The notes under the pieces: generated by a model | Databases searched by the model: none | Seen by the model: the letters and a program-made list of their open reading frames with translations, nothing else | What the model was told of the DNA's origin: nothing | Shown here: positions 48,558-57,939 of the stretch, piece after piece | How positions within the stretch are numbered: the first letter of the stretch is position 1 | How the letters are laid out: each line of letters begins with the position of its first letter | Translations under genes and position numbers: made by a program | Source of the DNA: Ciceribacter lividus | GTDB lineage: Bacteria > Pseudomonadota > Alphaproteobacteria > Rhizobiales > Rhizobiaceae | Length of the DNA stretch: 64,000 bases | Direction of reading: 5' to 3' | Assembly: GCF_003337715.1 (NCBI RefSeq) | Contig: NZ_QPIX01000007.1 | Coordinates: forward strand, 62,001 to 126,000

Positions 48558-48573
48558 GCCGCCGGCAGGCGGC
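48558..48573 (-). terminator. Rho-independent terminator between infC and rpmI
   Basis: GCCGCC and GGCGGC pair around a 4-nt loop. On the minus strand the hairpin is followed directly by TTTT. It begins 30 bp after the infC stop, so part of the infC transcription should end before rpmI-rplT. Confidence 0.7.
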
Positions 48574-48603
48574 GGCCTCTATTGCTAAGCGCGGACTTTC
48601 ACC

Positions 48604-49140
48604 TTACCTCGGCGCCAGCACCATCATCATCTGGCGACCTTCGAGCTTCGGTTCAGCCTCCACCTTGGCGATCGCCTGGGTATCTTCCTTCACCTGCTGC
48701 AGAAGCTTCATGCCGAGTTCCTGGTGGGCCATTTCGCGACCGCGGAACTTCAGCGTCACCTTGACCTTGTCGCCTTCCTCAAAGAAGCGGCTCATCGCCT
48801 TCATCTTCACCTCATAGTCATGGGTGTCGATGTTCGGCCGCATCTTGATTTCCTTGACCTCGACAATCTTCTGCTTCTTGCGCGCTTCGGCCGCCTTCTT
48901 CTGGTTGGCGTATTTCAGCTTGCCGAGGTCCAGGATCTTGCATACCGGAGGTTCAGCATTCGGCGAGATCTCGACGAGATCAAGACCGGCCTCTTCGGCC
49001 ATTCGAAGGGCTTCGTCCGTCGGCACGACGCCGAGGTTCTGACCTTCTTCATTGATAAGCTGAATTCTGGGGATCCTGATCTCCCGGTTTGAGCGCGGCC
49101 CTTCCTTTACGGGGGCGTCGGCTTTGAAAGGTCTGCGAAT
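48604..49140 (-). CDS. infC: Translation initiation factor IF-3, predicted AUU start
   Basis: IF-3 binds the 30S subunit and checks the initiator tRNA and start codon. With an ATT start the protein is 178 residues beginning (M)[17 protein letters not shown], as in rhizobial IF-3. It then has [20 protein letters not shown] and ends [11 protein letters not shown]. The ATT is preceded by GAGGAGAA at good spacing. The nearest in-frame ATG is 36 bp further upstream, and from there the ribosome site itself would be inside the coding sequence. An AUU start, known for E. coli infC, lets IF-3 repress its own translation. Confidence 0.93.
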   Translation of the reverse strand: MRRPFKADAPVKEGPRSNREIRIPRIQLINEEGQNLGVVPTDEALRMAEEAGLDLVEISPNAEPPVCKILDLGKLKYANQKKAAEARKKQKIVEVKEIKMRPNIDTHDYEVKMKAMSRFFEEGDKVKVTLKFRGREMAHQELGMKLLQQVKEDTQAIAKVEAEPKLEGRQMMMVLAPR

Positions 49141-49321
49141 GGTCGTATTCTCCTCATTGGTTTCCGAATGCGGCACTGCCGGCCGGAGCGAAATCTCGTC
49201 TTTCCGTCGCTCTCGCAGTTACCGCGGCAAGGCTAATAACACGCTTCGGAAAGAAAATCACCTAGTGTGCTCGCAAGAACGAATCAGTTTTATGAATGCG
49301 TGGCGAGATTTGGAGTTCCTC

Positions 49322-50128
49322 ATGACAGACATCAAGACCGAGCCCCGACTGCAGCATCTTGTTGTGGGCTCGGGCGAGGCAAGCCGTGAGATCGCGATGC
49401 TGATCCGACCGGCTTCCGATCGGACCGCCGACCCCGCGCTGATGTGGCTCGGCGGCTATCGCTCCGACATGAGCGGGACCAAGGCAGAGGAACTCGACCG
49501 CCTCGCAGCCCGCACGGGACGCCAGGCGATCCGCTTCGACTATTCCGGGCACGGCGCCTCGGGCGGCGATTTCAAGCTCGGCACGATCTCGCGATGGCTC
49601 GAGGAAGCGCTCGCCGTCCTCGACCACGCAGCACCGGAAAGTGTGGTGCTCGTCGGCTCTTCCATGGGTGGATGGATTGCCCTGCGTCTCGCCCACGAAC
49701 TCAAGCGCCGCGGGAAAGAAACGAGGCTCGAAGGCATGGTGCTGATCGCACCGGCGCCCGATTTCACCGTCGAGCTCGTGGAGCCCAATCTCAGCACCGC
49801 AGAGCGCCGATCACTGGAGGAGTGCGGCTATTTCGAAGAGCCGTCGCAATATAGCCCCGAACCGAACATCTTTACCCGAGCTCTGATCGACGACGGGCGC
49901 AACAACCGGGTACTCACCGGCATCATCGAGACCGGCTGTCCGGTGCACATCCTGCAGGGGATGAAGGATCCCGACGTGCCTTACACCCACGCGCTAAAGC
50001 TCATCGAATTCCTGCCCGCCGACGACGTCGTGCTAACGCTGATCCGCGATGGCGACCACCGGCTCTCCCGCCCTCAGGATATCGAGCGGATGAACGCTGC
50101 GATCCTCGGTGTTTCCGAAGGAAGGTGA
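49322..50128 (+). CDS. Alpha/beta hydrolase (serine hydrolase)
   Basis: The 268-residue protein starts at the ATG behind TTTGGAGTTCCTC, 181 bp divergent from infC. It has the nucleophile elbow VGSSMGGWIAL (Ser114) and the oxyanion-type FDYSGHGASGGDF. The acid is in GMKDPDVPYTHA and the base His in RDGDHRLS. No signal peptide is present. It resembles the ABHD10/palmitoyl-thioesterase-like branch; the substrate is unknown. An ATG 30 bp upstream is an alternative start with a weaker ribosome site. Confidence 0.88.
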   Translation: MTDIKTEPRLQHLVVGSGEASREIAMLIRPASDRTADPALMWLGGYRSDMSGTKAEELDRLAARTGRQAIRFDYSGHGASGGDFKLGTISRWLEEALAVLDHAAPESVVLVGSSMGGWIALRLAHELKRRGKETRLEGMVLIAPAPDFTVELVEPNLSTAERRSLEECGYFEEPSQYSPEPNIFTRALIDDGRNNRVLTGIIETGCPVHILQGMKDPDVPYTHALKLIEFLPADDVVLTLIRDGDHRLSRPQDIERMNAAILGVSEGR

Positions 50129-50200
50129 TGCATTTTAACCATAGCTGCGAAATGCCCGTCTTCAGCGTTGCTAATGATTGACTAACACGCCCGTCCCGCA

Positions 50201-50216
50201 TTAACTCTTCGTTAAC
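50201..50216. promoter_or_regulatory. Predicted CtrA box
   Basis: TTAA-CTCTTCG-TTAAC matches the CtrA consensus TTAA-N7-TTAAC exactly. It lies 20 bp upstream of the transglutaminase-like protease start, near where its promoter should be. It also reads as an inverted repeat, TTAAC-N5-GTTAA. Confidence 0.5.
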
Positions 50217-50235
50217 GATATAAAGGGACGGGTTC

Positions 50236-50856
50236 ATGAGGAACGGTTCGCGCGTGCTTGCCGCGGCATTGGCGGCGACGGCATTTTTTGCGCCCATCGA
50301 CAGCGGCTTTTCCGCGCCGGCGGCGCCGAAGGCCATGCTCACCGGAGCCCTCACCTCGCAGCCGATCGGTCACTATGAATTCTGCCGCAGCCACCGCGAC
50401 GAATGCAATTTTCATGGCCGCGCGAACGCGCCGGCGCCCCGGATTACGGACCGTGGCTGGAGCGTCCTGCGTAACATCAATAGTTCGGTGAACGCCTCGA
50501 TCACGCCGATGACGGATTCCGACATCTATGGTCGCGAGGAGGTGTGGGCCTACCCGACCGACGTCGGCGACTGCGAGGATTTCGTCCTGCTGAAACGCAA
50601 GAAGCTGATCGAAGCGGGTTTCGATCCTTCCGACCTTCTCATCACCGTCGTGCGCAAGCCGGACGGCGAGGGTCACGCGGTCCTGACGGTGCGCGCAGCC
50701 CAGGGCGACTACGTCCTCGACAACCTGAATGACGACGTCAAGCTCTGGACCGCGACGCCGTACACCTATCTGAAGAGACAGGCGAGCTTCGACAGCGGCC
50801 GATGGGTGACGATCGAGAACGGCACGACCGATCTGATGGTCGGCGCGCTGAAGTAG
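50236..50856 (+). CDS. Exported transglutaminase-like cysteine peptidase (BTLCP family)
   Basis: The 206-residue protein has a signal peptide (RVLAAALAATAFFAPIDSGFSA). Its papain-like triad is Cys113 in PTDVGDCEDFVLLKR, His147 in GEGHAVLTV and Asp162 in YVLDNLNDD. BTLCP (DUF920) proteins are periplasmic proteases; some (LapG) cleave large adhesins, but lapG-type genes sit next to lapD. No lapD-like gene is nearby, so the substrate is unknown. A CtrA-type site lies just upstream, suggesting cell-cycle control. Confidence 0.9.
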   Translation: MRNGSRVLAAALAATAFFAPIDSGFSAPAAPKAMLTGALTSQPIGHYEFCRSHRDECNFHGRANAPAPRITDRGWSVLRNINSSVNASITPMTDSDIYGREEVWAYPTDVGDCEDFVLLKRKKLIEAGFDPSDLLITVVRKPDGEGHAVLTVRAAQGDYVLDNLNDDVKLWTATPYTYLKRQASFDSGRWVTIENGTTDLMVGALK

Positions 50857-50877
50857 GCAACGCCAAATCGCACCTTC

Positions 50878-52065
50878 TCAGTCGCTCGACGCCTGAAGCG
50901 GGCGGAGACGCGAAAGCAGCACCATCGTCCCGGCGGAAATGCCGGCGACGCAGAGCAGAGACAGGATCGCGGCACCCGCCCCGGCTCGTTCGCTGACGAA
51001 CACGATCGAAACCGGTGCGGCGGCGGAAAGCACCATGCGCACCCCCGAGAGAACTCCCATCGTTCGTCCGTAGCCCGCGGTGCCGAAATAATACAGCGGC
51101 AGCACGCCACGGACGATGGACGTCAGCCCCTGACCCGCACCGTAGACGACGGCAAAGGCGATCGGAATTGCCACGAGCGGCAGTGCGAGCGACGACGACA
51201 GGAGCGCGAAGGAAAAGAAGAGTGCACCAGACGCGACGAGCGCCGTCGTTACAGGGGTGAAGAGCCGACGTTGCGAATACTCGATGAGTCGTGCGAGCAC
51301 CTGTGACGGCCCTATCAGGCTGCCGGCGAGCGTCGCGACGGCCGGAGAGAATCCGGCGGCGCCAAGCACCACGAGCAGCGAGACACTCACCGCCGAGATC
51401 AGGAAGCCGCCGGAGGCAAGGCTGATCGCCATCAGCGCCATCTGCAGCCCCGCGCCGCCGTCCTTTGTACTCTCTTTCCCCTCCACGGTCGTTCGCGCTT
51501 TCCGCGGCGGGCGATAGGCAGGAACCGCCAGATGTACCGGCAGCGCGAAGAAGAGATTGATGGCGGCGAGAACCAGATAAACGTCCCGCCAGTCCATCAG
51601 GGTCAACAGCCACTGATCGAGCGGCCAGAATACAGTCGACGCAAAGCCGGCAATCAGCGTAACCACCGTAACGTGGCTCCTCGCCTCCTGGCCGTAGCGC
51701 TGGGCGAGCGCGGCAAAGCCGGCATCATACTGTACGGCGAAGGCGACGAACTCCGCGAGAAAGGTAATGGCCGCAAACTGCCACGCGTTCTGCATCACGG
51801 CATAAAGTACAAGCGCGAGTGTCGCAGCCAACGTTCCAAGTATCATGACCGGCCGCGCCCCGAAGCGGTCGATCGAGCGTCCGAAGATCGGCGCCGAAAC
51901 CGCCCCAGCGAGCAACCCGGCTGAAAACACCCCGAAAACAAAGCTCGTTTCCCACCCGAAATCGCGCGCGATCGCAGGAGCGAGGACTGAAAAGGAATAG
52001 TGGAGCGTTCCATAGCCGACGGTCATGGAAACGCCCAGACCGATGGTCAGGGGAGACGGTTTCAT
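50878..52065 (-). CDS. Major facilitator superfamily transporter
   Basis: The 395-residue membrane protein has 12 predicted helices and the MFS loop 2-3 motif GRSIDRFGARPVMILG. The N-terminal helix is MKPSPLTIGLGVSMTVGYGTLHYSFSVLAPAIA-like, typical of monocarboxylate/oxalate-formate-type exporters. The substrate is unknown. The gene converges on the BTLCP gene with a 21-bp gap and is separated by 111 bp from mbfA on the same strand. Confidence 0.92.
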   Translation of the reverse strand: MKPSPLTIGLGVSMTVGYGTLHYSFSVLAPAIARDFGWETSFVFGVFSAGLLAGAVSAPIFGRSIDRFGARPVMILGTLAATLALVLYAVMQNAWQFAAITFLAEFVAFAVQYDAGFAALAQRYGQEARSHVTVVTLIAGFASTVFWPLDQWLLTLMDWRDVYLVLAAINLFFALPVHLAVPAYRPPRKARTTVEGKESTKDGGAGLQMALMAISLASGGFLISAVSVSLLVVLGAAGFSPAVATLAGSLIGPSQVLARLIEYSQRRLFTPVTTALVASGALFFSFALLSSSLALPLVAIPIAFAVVYGAGQGLTSIVRGVLPLYYFGTAGYGRTMGVLSGVRMVLSAAAPVSIVFVSERAGAGAAILSLLCVAGISAGTMVLLSRLRPLQASSD

Positions 52066-52176
52066 GGCAGGCGGCCAGGCTAGCTGCGTCGTCGCAAGTT
52101 GGCAACGGCCGCCGGACCGTAGAGCAAAACGGCATTCCGCCGGACGCCGCCTGTCGGGCGCCGTCCGGATGGCGGG

Positions 52177-53163
52177 TTAACTGTTGCCGATCAGGATACC
52201 TGCGGCGAGCACGAGCGAGCCGCCGAGCACGACCTGCATGGCTGCGCGCAGGAACGGCGTTTCCATGTACTTGTTCTGGATGAAGGCAATCGCCCAGAGT
52301 TCGATGAAAACGATCACCGCCGCCGTGATCGTCGCCGTCCAGAAGTGCGGGATCAGATAGGGCAGTGCGTGGCCGAGGCCCCCGAGGGCCGTCATGATGC
52401 CGGAAGCGAGACCGCGCTTCAGCGGCGAACCGCGTCCGGAAAGCTTGCCGTCGTCGTGCGCGGCTTCGGTGAAACCCATCGAGATGCCGGCGCCGACGGA
52501 GGCCGACAGGCCGACAAGAAAGGTCTGCCAGGTATCACCGGTCGCGAATGCCGCCGCGAAAATCGGCGCCAGTGTGGAGACGGAGCCGTCCATAAGGCCC
52601 GCAAGACCCGGCTGAACATATGTCAGGATAAACTGCCGTCGGGCGGTCTGAGCCTCTTCATGAGCGACCTCGGCCGGAACATGTTTTTCGCCGAGCATGC
52701 GGGCGGTTTCTTCATGTCCTTGCTCCGCCAGCGCCAGATCGCCGAGGAGACGGCGCGTTGCGGCATCGCTCGTCCGTTTCGCGGCCTCGGTGTAGAAGCG
52801 ATAAGCCGATTGCTCCATCGCCTCCGCCTCGTCGCGGATTTGCTCGAGTGTTTGATTTGCCCGCAGCCAGTCGGGCTTGCGGGTGTAAAAGTCGCTGACA
52901 TGTTCGCGGCGGATCAGGGGAATGCGCTCGCCGAACCGCTGACGGTGCATCTCGATCAGCATGTTCCGGTGGGAATGTTCGACCTCCGCCATATCCTCGA
53001 ACACCTTGGCAGACTGCGGGTACTGGGCTCGCAACTGATCGGCGTATGCAAGATAGATCCGCGCGTCGTCTTCCTCGGAGGAGATCGCAAGGGCCAGCAT
53101 CTCCTGCTCGCTCAGGCTCGCGAACGAGCGTTTGGAAGAGGATGGGAAGAATCGACCGAGCAT
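52177..53163 (-). CDS. mbfA: Membrane-bound ferritin A (MbfA): rubrerythrin-VIT1 iron exporter
   Basis: The 328-residue protein fuses an N-terminal ferritin/rubrerythrin-like domain to a C-terminal VIT1/CCC1-like membrane domain. The first domain has ExxH-type ligands in SSEEDDARIYLAYADQL, MAEVEHSHRNMLIEMH and LALAEQGHEETA. The second has TYVQPGLAGLMDGSVSTLAPIFAAA and GLSASVGAGISMGFTEAAHDD. MbfA in Agrobacterium and Bradyrhizobium exports iron and protects against iron and peroxide stress. Start at the ATG behind GGAGATATTC, giving MLGRFFPSSSKR. A perfect ICE dyad sits just upstream, so Irr should repress it under low iron. Confidence 0.95.
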   Translation of the reverse strand: MLGRFFPSSSKRSFASLSEQEMLALAISSEEDDARIYLAYADQLRAQYPQSAKVFEDMAEVEHSHRNMLIEMHRQRFGERIPLIRREHVSDFYTRKPDWLRANQTLEQIRDEAEAMEQSAYRFYTEAAKRTSDAATRRLLGDLALAEQGHEETARMLGEKHVPAEVAHEEAQTARRQFILTYVQPGLAGLMDGSVSTLAPIFAAAFATGDTWQTFLVGLSASVGAGISMGFTEAAHDDGKLSGRGSPLKRGLASGIMTALGGLGHALPYLIPHFWTATITAAVIVFIELWAIAFIQNKYMETPFLRAAMQVVLGGSLVLAAGILIGNS

Positions 53164-53175
53164 GAATATCTCCAT

Positions 53176-53190
53176 TTAGAATAATTCTAA
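53176..53190. promoter_or_regulatory. ICE box: predicted Irr-binding site of mbfA
   Basis: TTAGAAT-A-ATTCTAA is a perfect 15-bp palindrome of the iron control element type, 13 bp upstream of the mbfA start codon. Its position overlapping the leader and promoter fits repression by Irr, as reported for Agrobacterium mbfA. Confidence 0.85.
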
Positions 53191-53329
53191 CTTACCTATT
53201 CCGGCAACGGGGTCAAGGGTCGAGCGCCGTCGTTCAAGGGGCATATCGCCGCATTGCGCTGAGCGTCTCACGCTCTAGATACGCGGAGTAGATTCGCGCC
53301 CATGTTACTTCTCGTGGAGCGCCTTACAT

Positions 53330-53343
53330 TTGACAGGTATCAA
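53330..53343. promoter_or_regulatory. FNR/FixK/NnrR-type box upstream of the truncated haemoglobin
   Basis: TTGAC-AGGT-ATCAA matches the CRP/FNR-family consensus TTGAT-N4-ATCAA with one change. It lies 37 bp before the haemoglobin start codon. Low oxygen or nitric oxide control is the natural reading. Confidence 0.65.
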
Positions 53344-53380
53344 AATGATTCAGAAGAGACAAACCGGGGGAGGTTAATCC

Positions 53381-53860
53381 ATGACCATCGAACTGACCGC
53401 CCGCGCAGCGCATGTTGCCGGCATACGCGAGCGCGCCCAGGCCGAGATGGAGCGCCTCGGTGTGAACGCGGCATTCATCGACCTGCTGGTCGAGACCTTT
53501 TACGGCCGCATCCGCGCCCATGAGCATCTGGGACCGGTCTTCGAGCACCGGCTTGCCGGCCGTTGGCCGGATCACCTGGCAAAGATGAAGAGCTTCTGGT
53601 CGTCGGTCGCATTCAAGACGGGAACCTATGGCGGCAAGCCGGTCCAGGCTCATCTCGGCGTCGAGGGCGTCTATGAGGGCTTGTTCGCCGAGTGGCTGAC
53701 ACTCTTTCGTGCGACACTCGACGATATCGCGCCGAGCGAAGAAGCCGCGCAATGGTTCATGGCGACCGCCGAACGCATCGCCCGAAGCCTCGTATTGGCG
53801 ATGTTCTACAATCCCGCGCTCGATGACCCTGCGAACAGGCGACTCACATTGACGCAGTGA
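53381..53860 (+). CDS. Group III truncated haemoglobin
   Basis: The 159-residue globin has the group III features FIDLLVETFYGRIRAHEHLGPVFEHRL, then KMKSFWSSVAFKTGTYGGKPVQAHLGV, with the proximal His region and a Trp in AEWLTLF. Group III proteins, as in Campylobacter (Ctb), bind oxygen with high affinity and are linked to nitrosative stress or microaerobic respiration. Start: ATG behind GGGGGAGGTTAATCC. It is divergent from mbfA, with its own FNR-type site. Confidence 0.93.
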   Translation: MTIELTARAAHVAGIRERAQAEMERLGVNAAFIDLLVETFYGRIRAHEHLGPVFEHRLAGRWPDHLAKMKSFWSSVAFKTGTYGGKPVQAHLGVEGVYEGLFAEWLTLFRATLDDIAPSEEAAQWFMATAERIARSLVLAMFYNPALDDPANRRLTLTQ

Positions 53861-53981
53861 AGAACGGCCACCAGTCGATTTCAAACGCACGGCGGCCCGC
53901 TTGCGAAATCTTCATAAAAAAACGTCGCCGTCGACGACCGAAATTTGCGCGAACGGCCTTGCACCCACGGCGATGAGGTGA

Positions 53982-55148
<1,167 letters not shown>

Positions 55149-55578
55149 CCGGCGGCGCCAATTCACTGCGAAGCGAAGGCTCCTGACGCGCGTCCGGGGC
55201 CTTTCTCGTCTCACCGACGCACGGCGGCGGCGGAATGTGCTGCCCGACAGACCCAGCCGAGGCGGAGCCCACGACCGGCTGGGGGGTGGGGGTTGGACGC
55301 GGGCTCCTAACCACCTCAGGGGGTGGCTGGGCGGACCATATCAGTTGCACGCGTGGCGTTTAGCCCTTCCTCGCGAATGCACCGCTATTTCAACGGAGCT
55401 CATTAAAGGCAGTCTAACGATCGGGCTGAGACTGTCTCTATTCGAGACAGGAACGAAGGGAGGAGGAAGGCCCTCGCCGGCTTCGGGTCTGTCCGGCATT
55501 CAAAAGAGACATCACTCTTGCCAGCAACCGCCGAAGAGAGCGTATTTCCCGTGACCTCCCTTCGGATGGCAGAAATCG
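55149..55578. other. 430-bp non-coding gap between convergent genes
   Basis: No credible coding frame is visible; the short frames have poor codon use and no ribosome sites. The left part holds a G-rich run near 55280-55300 and a CCACC/GGTGG hairpin. Further right is a perfect CTGTCTC-TATTC-GAGACAG hairpin (55432-55450). A gap this long between the 3' ends of two genes is unusual here and could hold a small RNA or a decayed gene. Confidence 0.5.
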
Positions 55579-56607
55579 TCAGTTTTCCAGCCCCTTGAGC
55601 ACGTTGGCGACGTTGTGCCCGATCTGCGGAACGCCGTATCCTCCTTCCATGACCGTCAAGACCGGCAGACCGGCGGCGGCGATCATCTCACCCATGCGAA
55701 GATAGTCGTCGCTCTTCAGTTTGAAGAAACTGATCGGATCCTCCTCGAAGGTATCGACGCCAAGTGAAAGGACGATCGCCTCAGCACCGCAAGAGCGGAT
55801 GCGCGTTAGCGAATCCGCAAGAGCGGACGACCAGACATCCCATGCCGTGCCGGAGGGCATCGGATAGTTGGCGTTCAGTCCTTCACCGGGTCCCTCGCCT
55901 GTCTCGTCGGCATATCCCATGAAGAACGGGAAGGCGTCCTGCGGCTCCCCGTGGAGCGAGGCGAAGAAGATGTCACCGCGGCGATAGGTTATGTCCTGCG
56001 TGCCGTTGCCGTGGTGAAAATCGACGTCGAGGATCGCGACTTTTCCCGCACCACTATCGATCAGGCGCTGGGCGGCAACGGCGGCATTGTTGATGAAGCA
56101 GTAGCCGCCAAAGAGATCAATACCGGCATGATGGCCGGGTGGGCGGCAAAGCGAGAAGGCGAAGCGGTTGCCTTGGGCAAGCCAGTCGGCGCCGGACAAA
56201 GCCACGTCCATCGAGGCGATGGCCGCCTCATAGGTGCCGCCGGAAATCGCCGTTTCGGCGGAGTTGGCATAATAGCCGACGGCACCGTCTATGTTCTTCG
56301 GAACCCGCCCGGTCTGGCTGCGGCGGCAAGGGAAGGACGTGGCTATTGCCTCGCCTTCGACGCCTTGTGCCTGCCAACGTTCCCAGCAGGTGCGCAGGAA
56401 CTCCAGATAACCGGCGTCGTGGACCTTGAGGGCTGTCTCAAGTCCATGTTCTTCGGGCGCGGCGACATCGGCAAATCCCGCCTCCTTCACCGCAGCCAGG
56501 ATCCATTCTGCACGGAACGGGCCCTCGAAGGGCTTGACCAGCAGGCCGCCATGCAACTCCGTCTTCGCATCCCGTAGCTTATGCTTCTCCGAATAGAAAA
56601 CCCGCAT
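55579..56607 (-). CDS. Histone deacetylase-family acetylpolyamine amidohydrolase
   Basis: The 342-residue zinc enzyme has the HDAC signatures CRPPGHHAGIDLFGGYCFINNAA (tandem active-site His), ILDVDFHHGNGTQ (zinc Asp and His) and LSLGVDTFEEDP (zinc Asp). The N-terminus is RVFYSEKHKLRDAKTELHGG and the C-terminus EGGYGVPQIGHNVANVL, as in bacterial acetylpolyamine amidohydrolases. It probably deacetylates acetylated polyamines or other small amides in the cytoplasm. It is convergent with the TRAP binding protein gene. Confidence 0.92.
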   Translation of the reverse strand: MRVFYSEKHKLRDAKTELHGGLLVKPFEGPFRAEWILAAVKEAGFADVAAPEEHGLETALKVHDAGYLEFLRTCWERWQAQGVEGEAIATSFPCRRSQTGRVPKNIDGAVGYYANSAETAISGGTYEAAIASMDVALSGADWLAQGNRFAFSLCRPPGHHAGIDLFGGYCFINNAAVAAQRLIDSGAGKVAILDVDFHHGNGTQDITYRRGDIFFASLHGEPQDAFPFFMGYADETGEGPGEGLNANYPMPSGTAWDVWSSALADSLTRIRSCGAEAIVLSLGVDTFEEDPISFFKLKSDDYLRMGEMIAAAGLPVLTVMEGGYGVPQIGHNVANVLKGLEN

Positions 56608-56810
56608 ACTCGCGCCCCGTTGTCGATATGGGACGCACGCTAGCCTCGCGGCCGAGGGCTGGCAAGGCGGGGATCGGTCAAGTTACCCCATGAGCCATCG
56701 CTGGAACGGGATCGCGTTCGTGGACGACCTCAAACATGATCGAGGGCGAAAAGCGCTCCGCCGCCCAACCAGACTGAATCCCGTTTCTTCAATCAGAACG
56801 AGGTTTTCCC

Positions 56811-57881
56811 ATGCGACCATCCATCGGTCTTTTCAGCCTTCTCGTGTTCCTCCTTGCCGGTTCCTCCGTACCGGCACGCGACGGTGTCGGTGTCCGGCAG
56901 GTGAGCATCGCTGCGCCGGAACGGGATCGTCCCCTTTCCGTGACGATCTGGTATCCTGCAGAAGACGGCGGCGAACCTGTAGCTGTCGGCGAAAACAGGA
57001 TCTTCGAAGGCACCCCCGCCTTGAAGGACGCCGCCATCCGCAAACAGCGCTTTCCGCTCGTCTTGCTCTCGCACGGCTCCGGTTCGCGCGTGGAGGGGAT
57101 GGCGTGGATCGCGACGAAACTCGCAGAGGCGGGCTTTGTCGTCGCCGGCCCGAACCACCCCGGCACCACGAGCGGCGACTCGACACCGGCTGCCACGCCG
57201 AGGATATGGGAGCGCACGGGCGACCTTTCGGCGATCACGACAGCACTCACCGTGGACCCGGATTTGGCATCATCGATCGACCCGCATCGCATCGGCGTGC
57301 TTGGCTTTTCGCTTGGCGGCAGCACGGCAATGGAGCTTGCCGGCGCCCGCGCCGACCTCGACGCGTTCGTGCGCTACTGTGACAGCTACCCCGCCATGAT
57401 GGATTGCCGCTGGTTCCGCGGCGGGCGCGGTTTTGTGGACGGCGAACCGGTCAAGGTTGACGTTCTCGACCTGCGCAGCATCGACAGGGTTCGTTTCGAG
57501 CAGTCGAACCGTGATCCTCGTATCACGTCGGCCGTGCTCGTCGACCCCGGACTAGCCACAGCGTTCACCCCTGACAGCCTCAAGGCCGTCGACATTCCGC
57601 TGACCTTCATCAATCTCGGCAGCGCCGGGACGATACCGGTCGCCGTACGGTCCGACGCGCTTGCTGCTCAGCTCCCGAACGCCACCTACGAGCAGGTGGA
57701 CGAGGCAGATCACTTCAGCTTCCTGCCAGTCTGCAAACCCGCAGCGACGGACTTTCTGAAGTCGCTGGGCGACCCGGATCCGATCTGTGCCGAAAATCCT
57801 CGGCGGTCGCGCGCCGACATTCACCTGGAACTGATCGAACGCGTGAAAATGGCCTTCGAGCGCACACTCAAGACCCGTTGA
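56811..57881 (+). CDS. Exported alpha/beta hydrolase (PAF-acetylhydrolase / dienelactone hydrolase-like)
   Basis: The 356-residue protein has a signal peptide (RPSIGLFSLLVFLLAGSSVPA). The hydrolase core comprises LSVTIWYPAEDGG, VLLSHGSGSRVEGM, the nucleophile elbow GFSLGGSTAME (Ser167) and a His in EADHFSFLPVCKP. It resembles predicted plasma platelet-activating-factor acetylhydrolase-like dienelactone hydrolases that are common in proteobacteria. It is periplasmic or secreted; the substrate is unknown. Start: ATG after AACGAGGTTTTCCC. A terminator-like hairpin follows the stop. Confidence 0.88.
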   Translation: MRPSIGLFSLLVFLLAGSSVPARDGVGVRQVSIAAPERDRPLSVTIWYPAEDGGEPVAVGENRIFEGTPALKDAAIRKQRFPLVLLSHGSGSRVEGMAWIATKLAEAGFVVAGPNHPGTTSGDSTPAATPRIWERTGDLSAITTALTVDPDLASSIDPHRIGVLGFSLGGSTAMELAGARADLDAFVRYCDSYPAMMDCRWFRGGRGFVDGEPVKVDVLDLRSIDRVRFEQSNRDPRITSAVLVDPGLATAFTPDSLKAVDIPLTFINLGSAGTIPVAVRSDALAAQLPNATYEQVDEADHFSFLPVCKPAATDFLKSLGDPDPICAENPRRSRADIHLELIERVKMAFERTLKTR

Positions 57882-57902
57882 CCCGGCAATGGCGAAAAGG
57901 CG

Positions 57903-57921
57903 CGGGCGCCGATCGCGCCCG
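57903..57921. terminator. Terminator-like hairpin between convergent genes
   Basis: CGGGCGC and GCGCCCG pair perfectly around the loop CGATC. On the minus strand a TTTT run follows 4 bases later, so it should at least serve the Cys-rich exported protein gene. Confidence 0.55.
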
Positions 57922-57939
57922 TCGCCGTCGCGCGTCGAC

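Noticed and set aside
55270-55305. G-rich run as a possible G-quadruplex.
   Set aside because: Only two long G-runs with uneven spacing; not enough for a firm call. Kept as a note within the non-coding gap.
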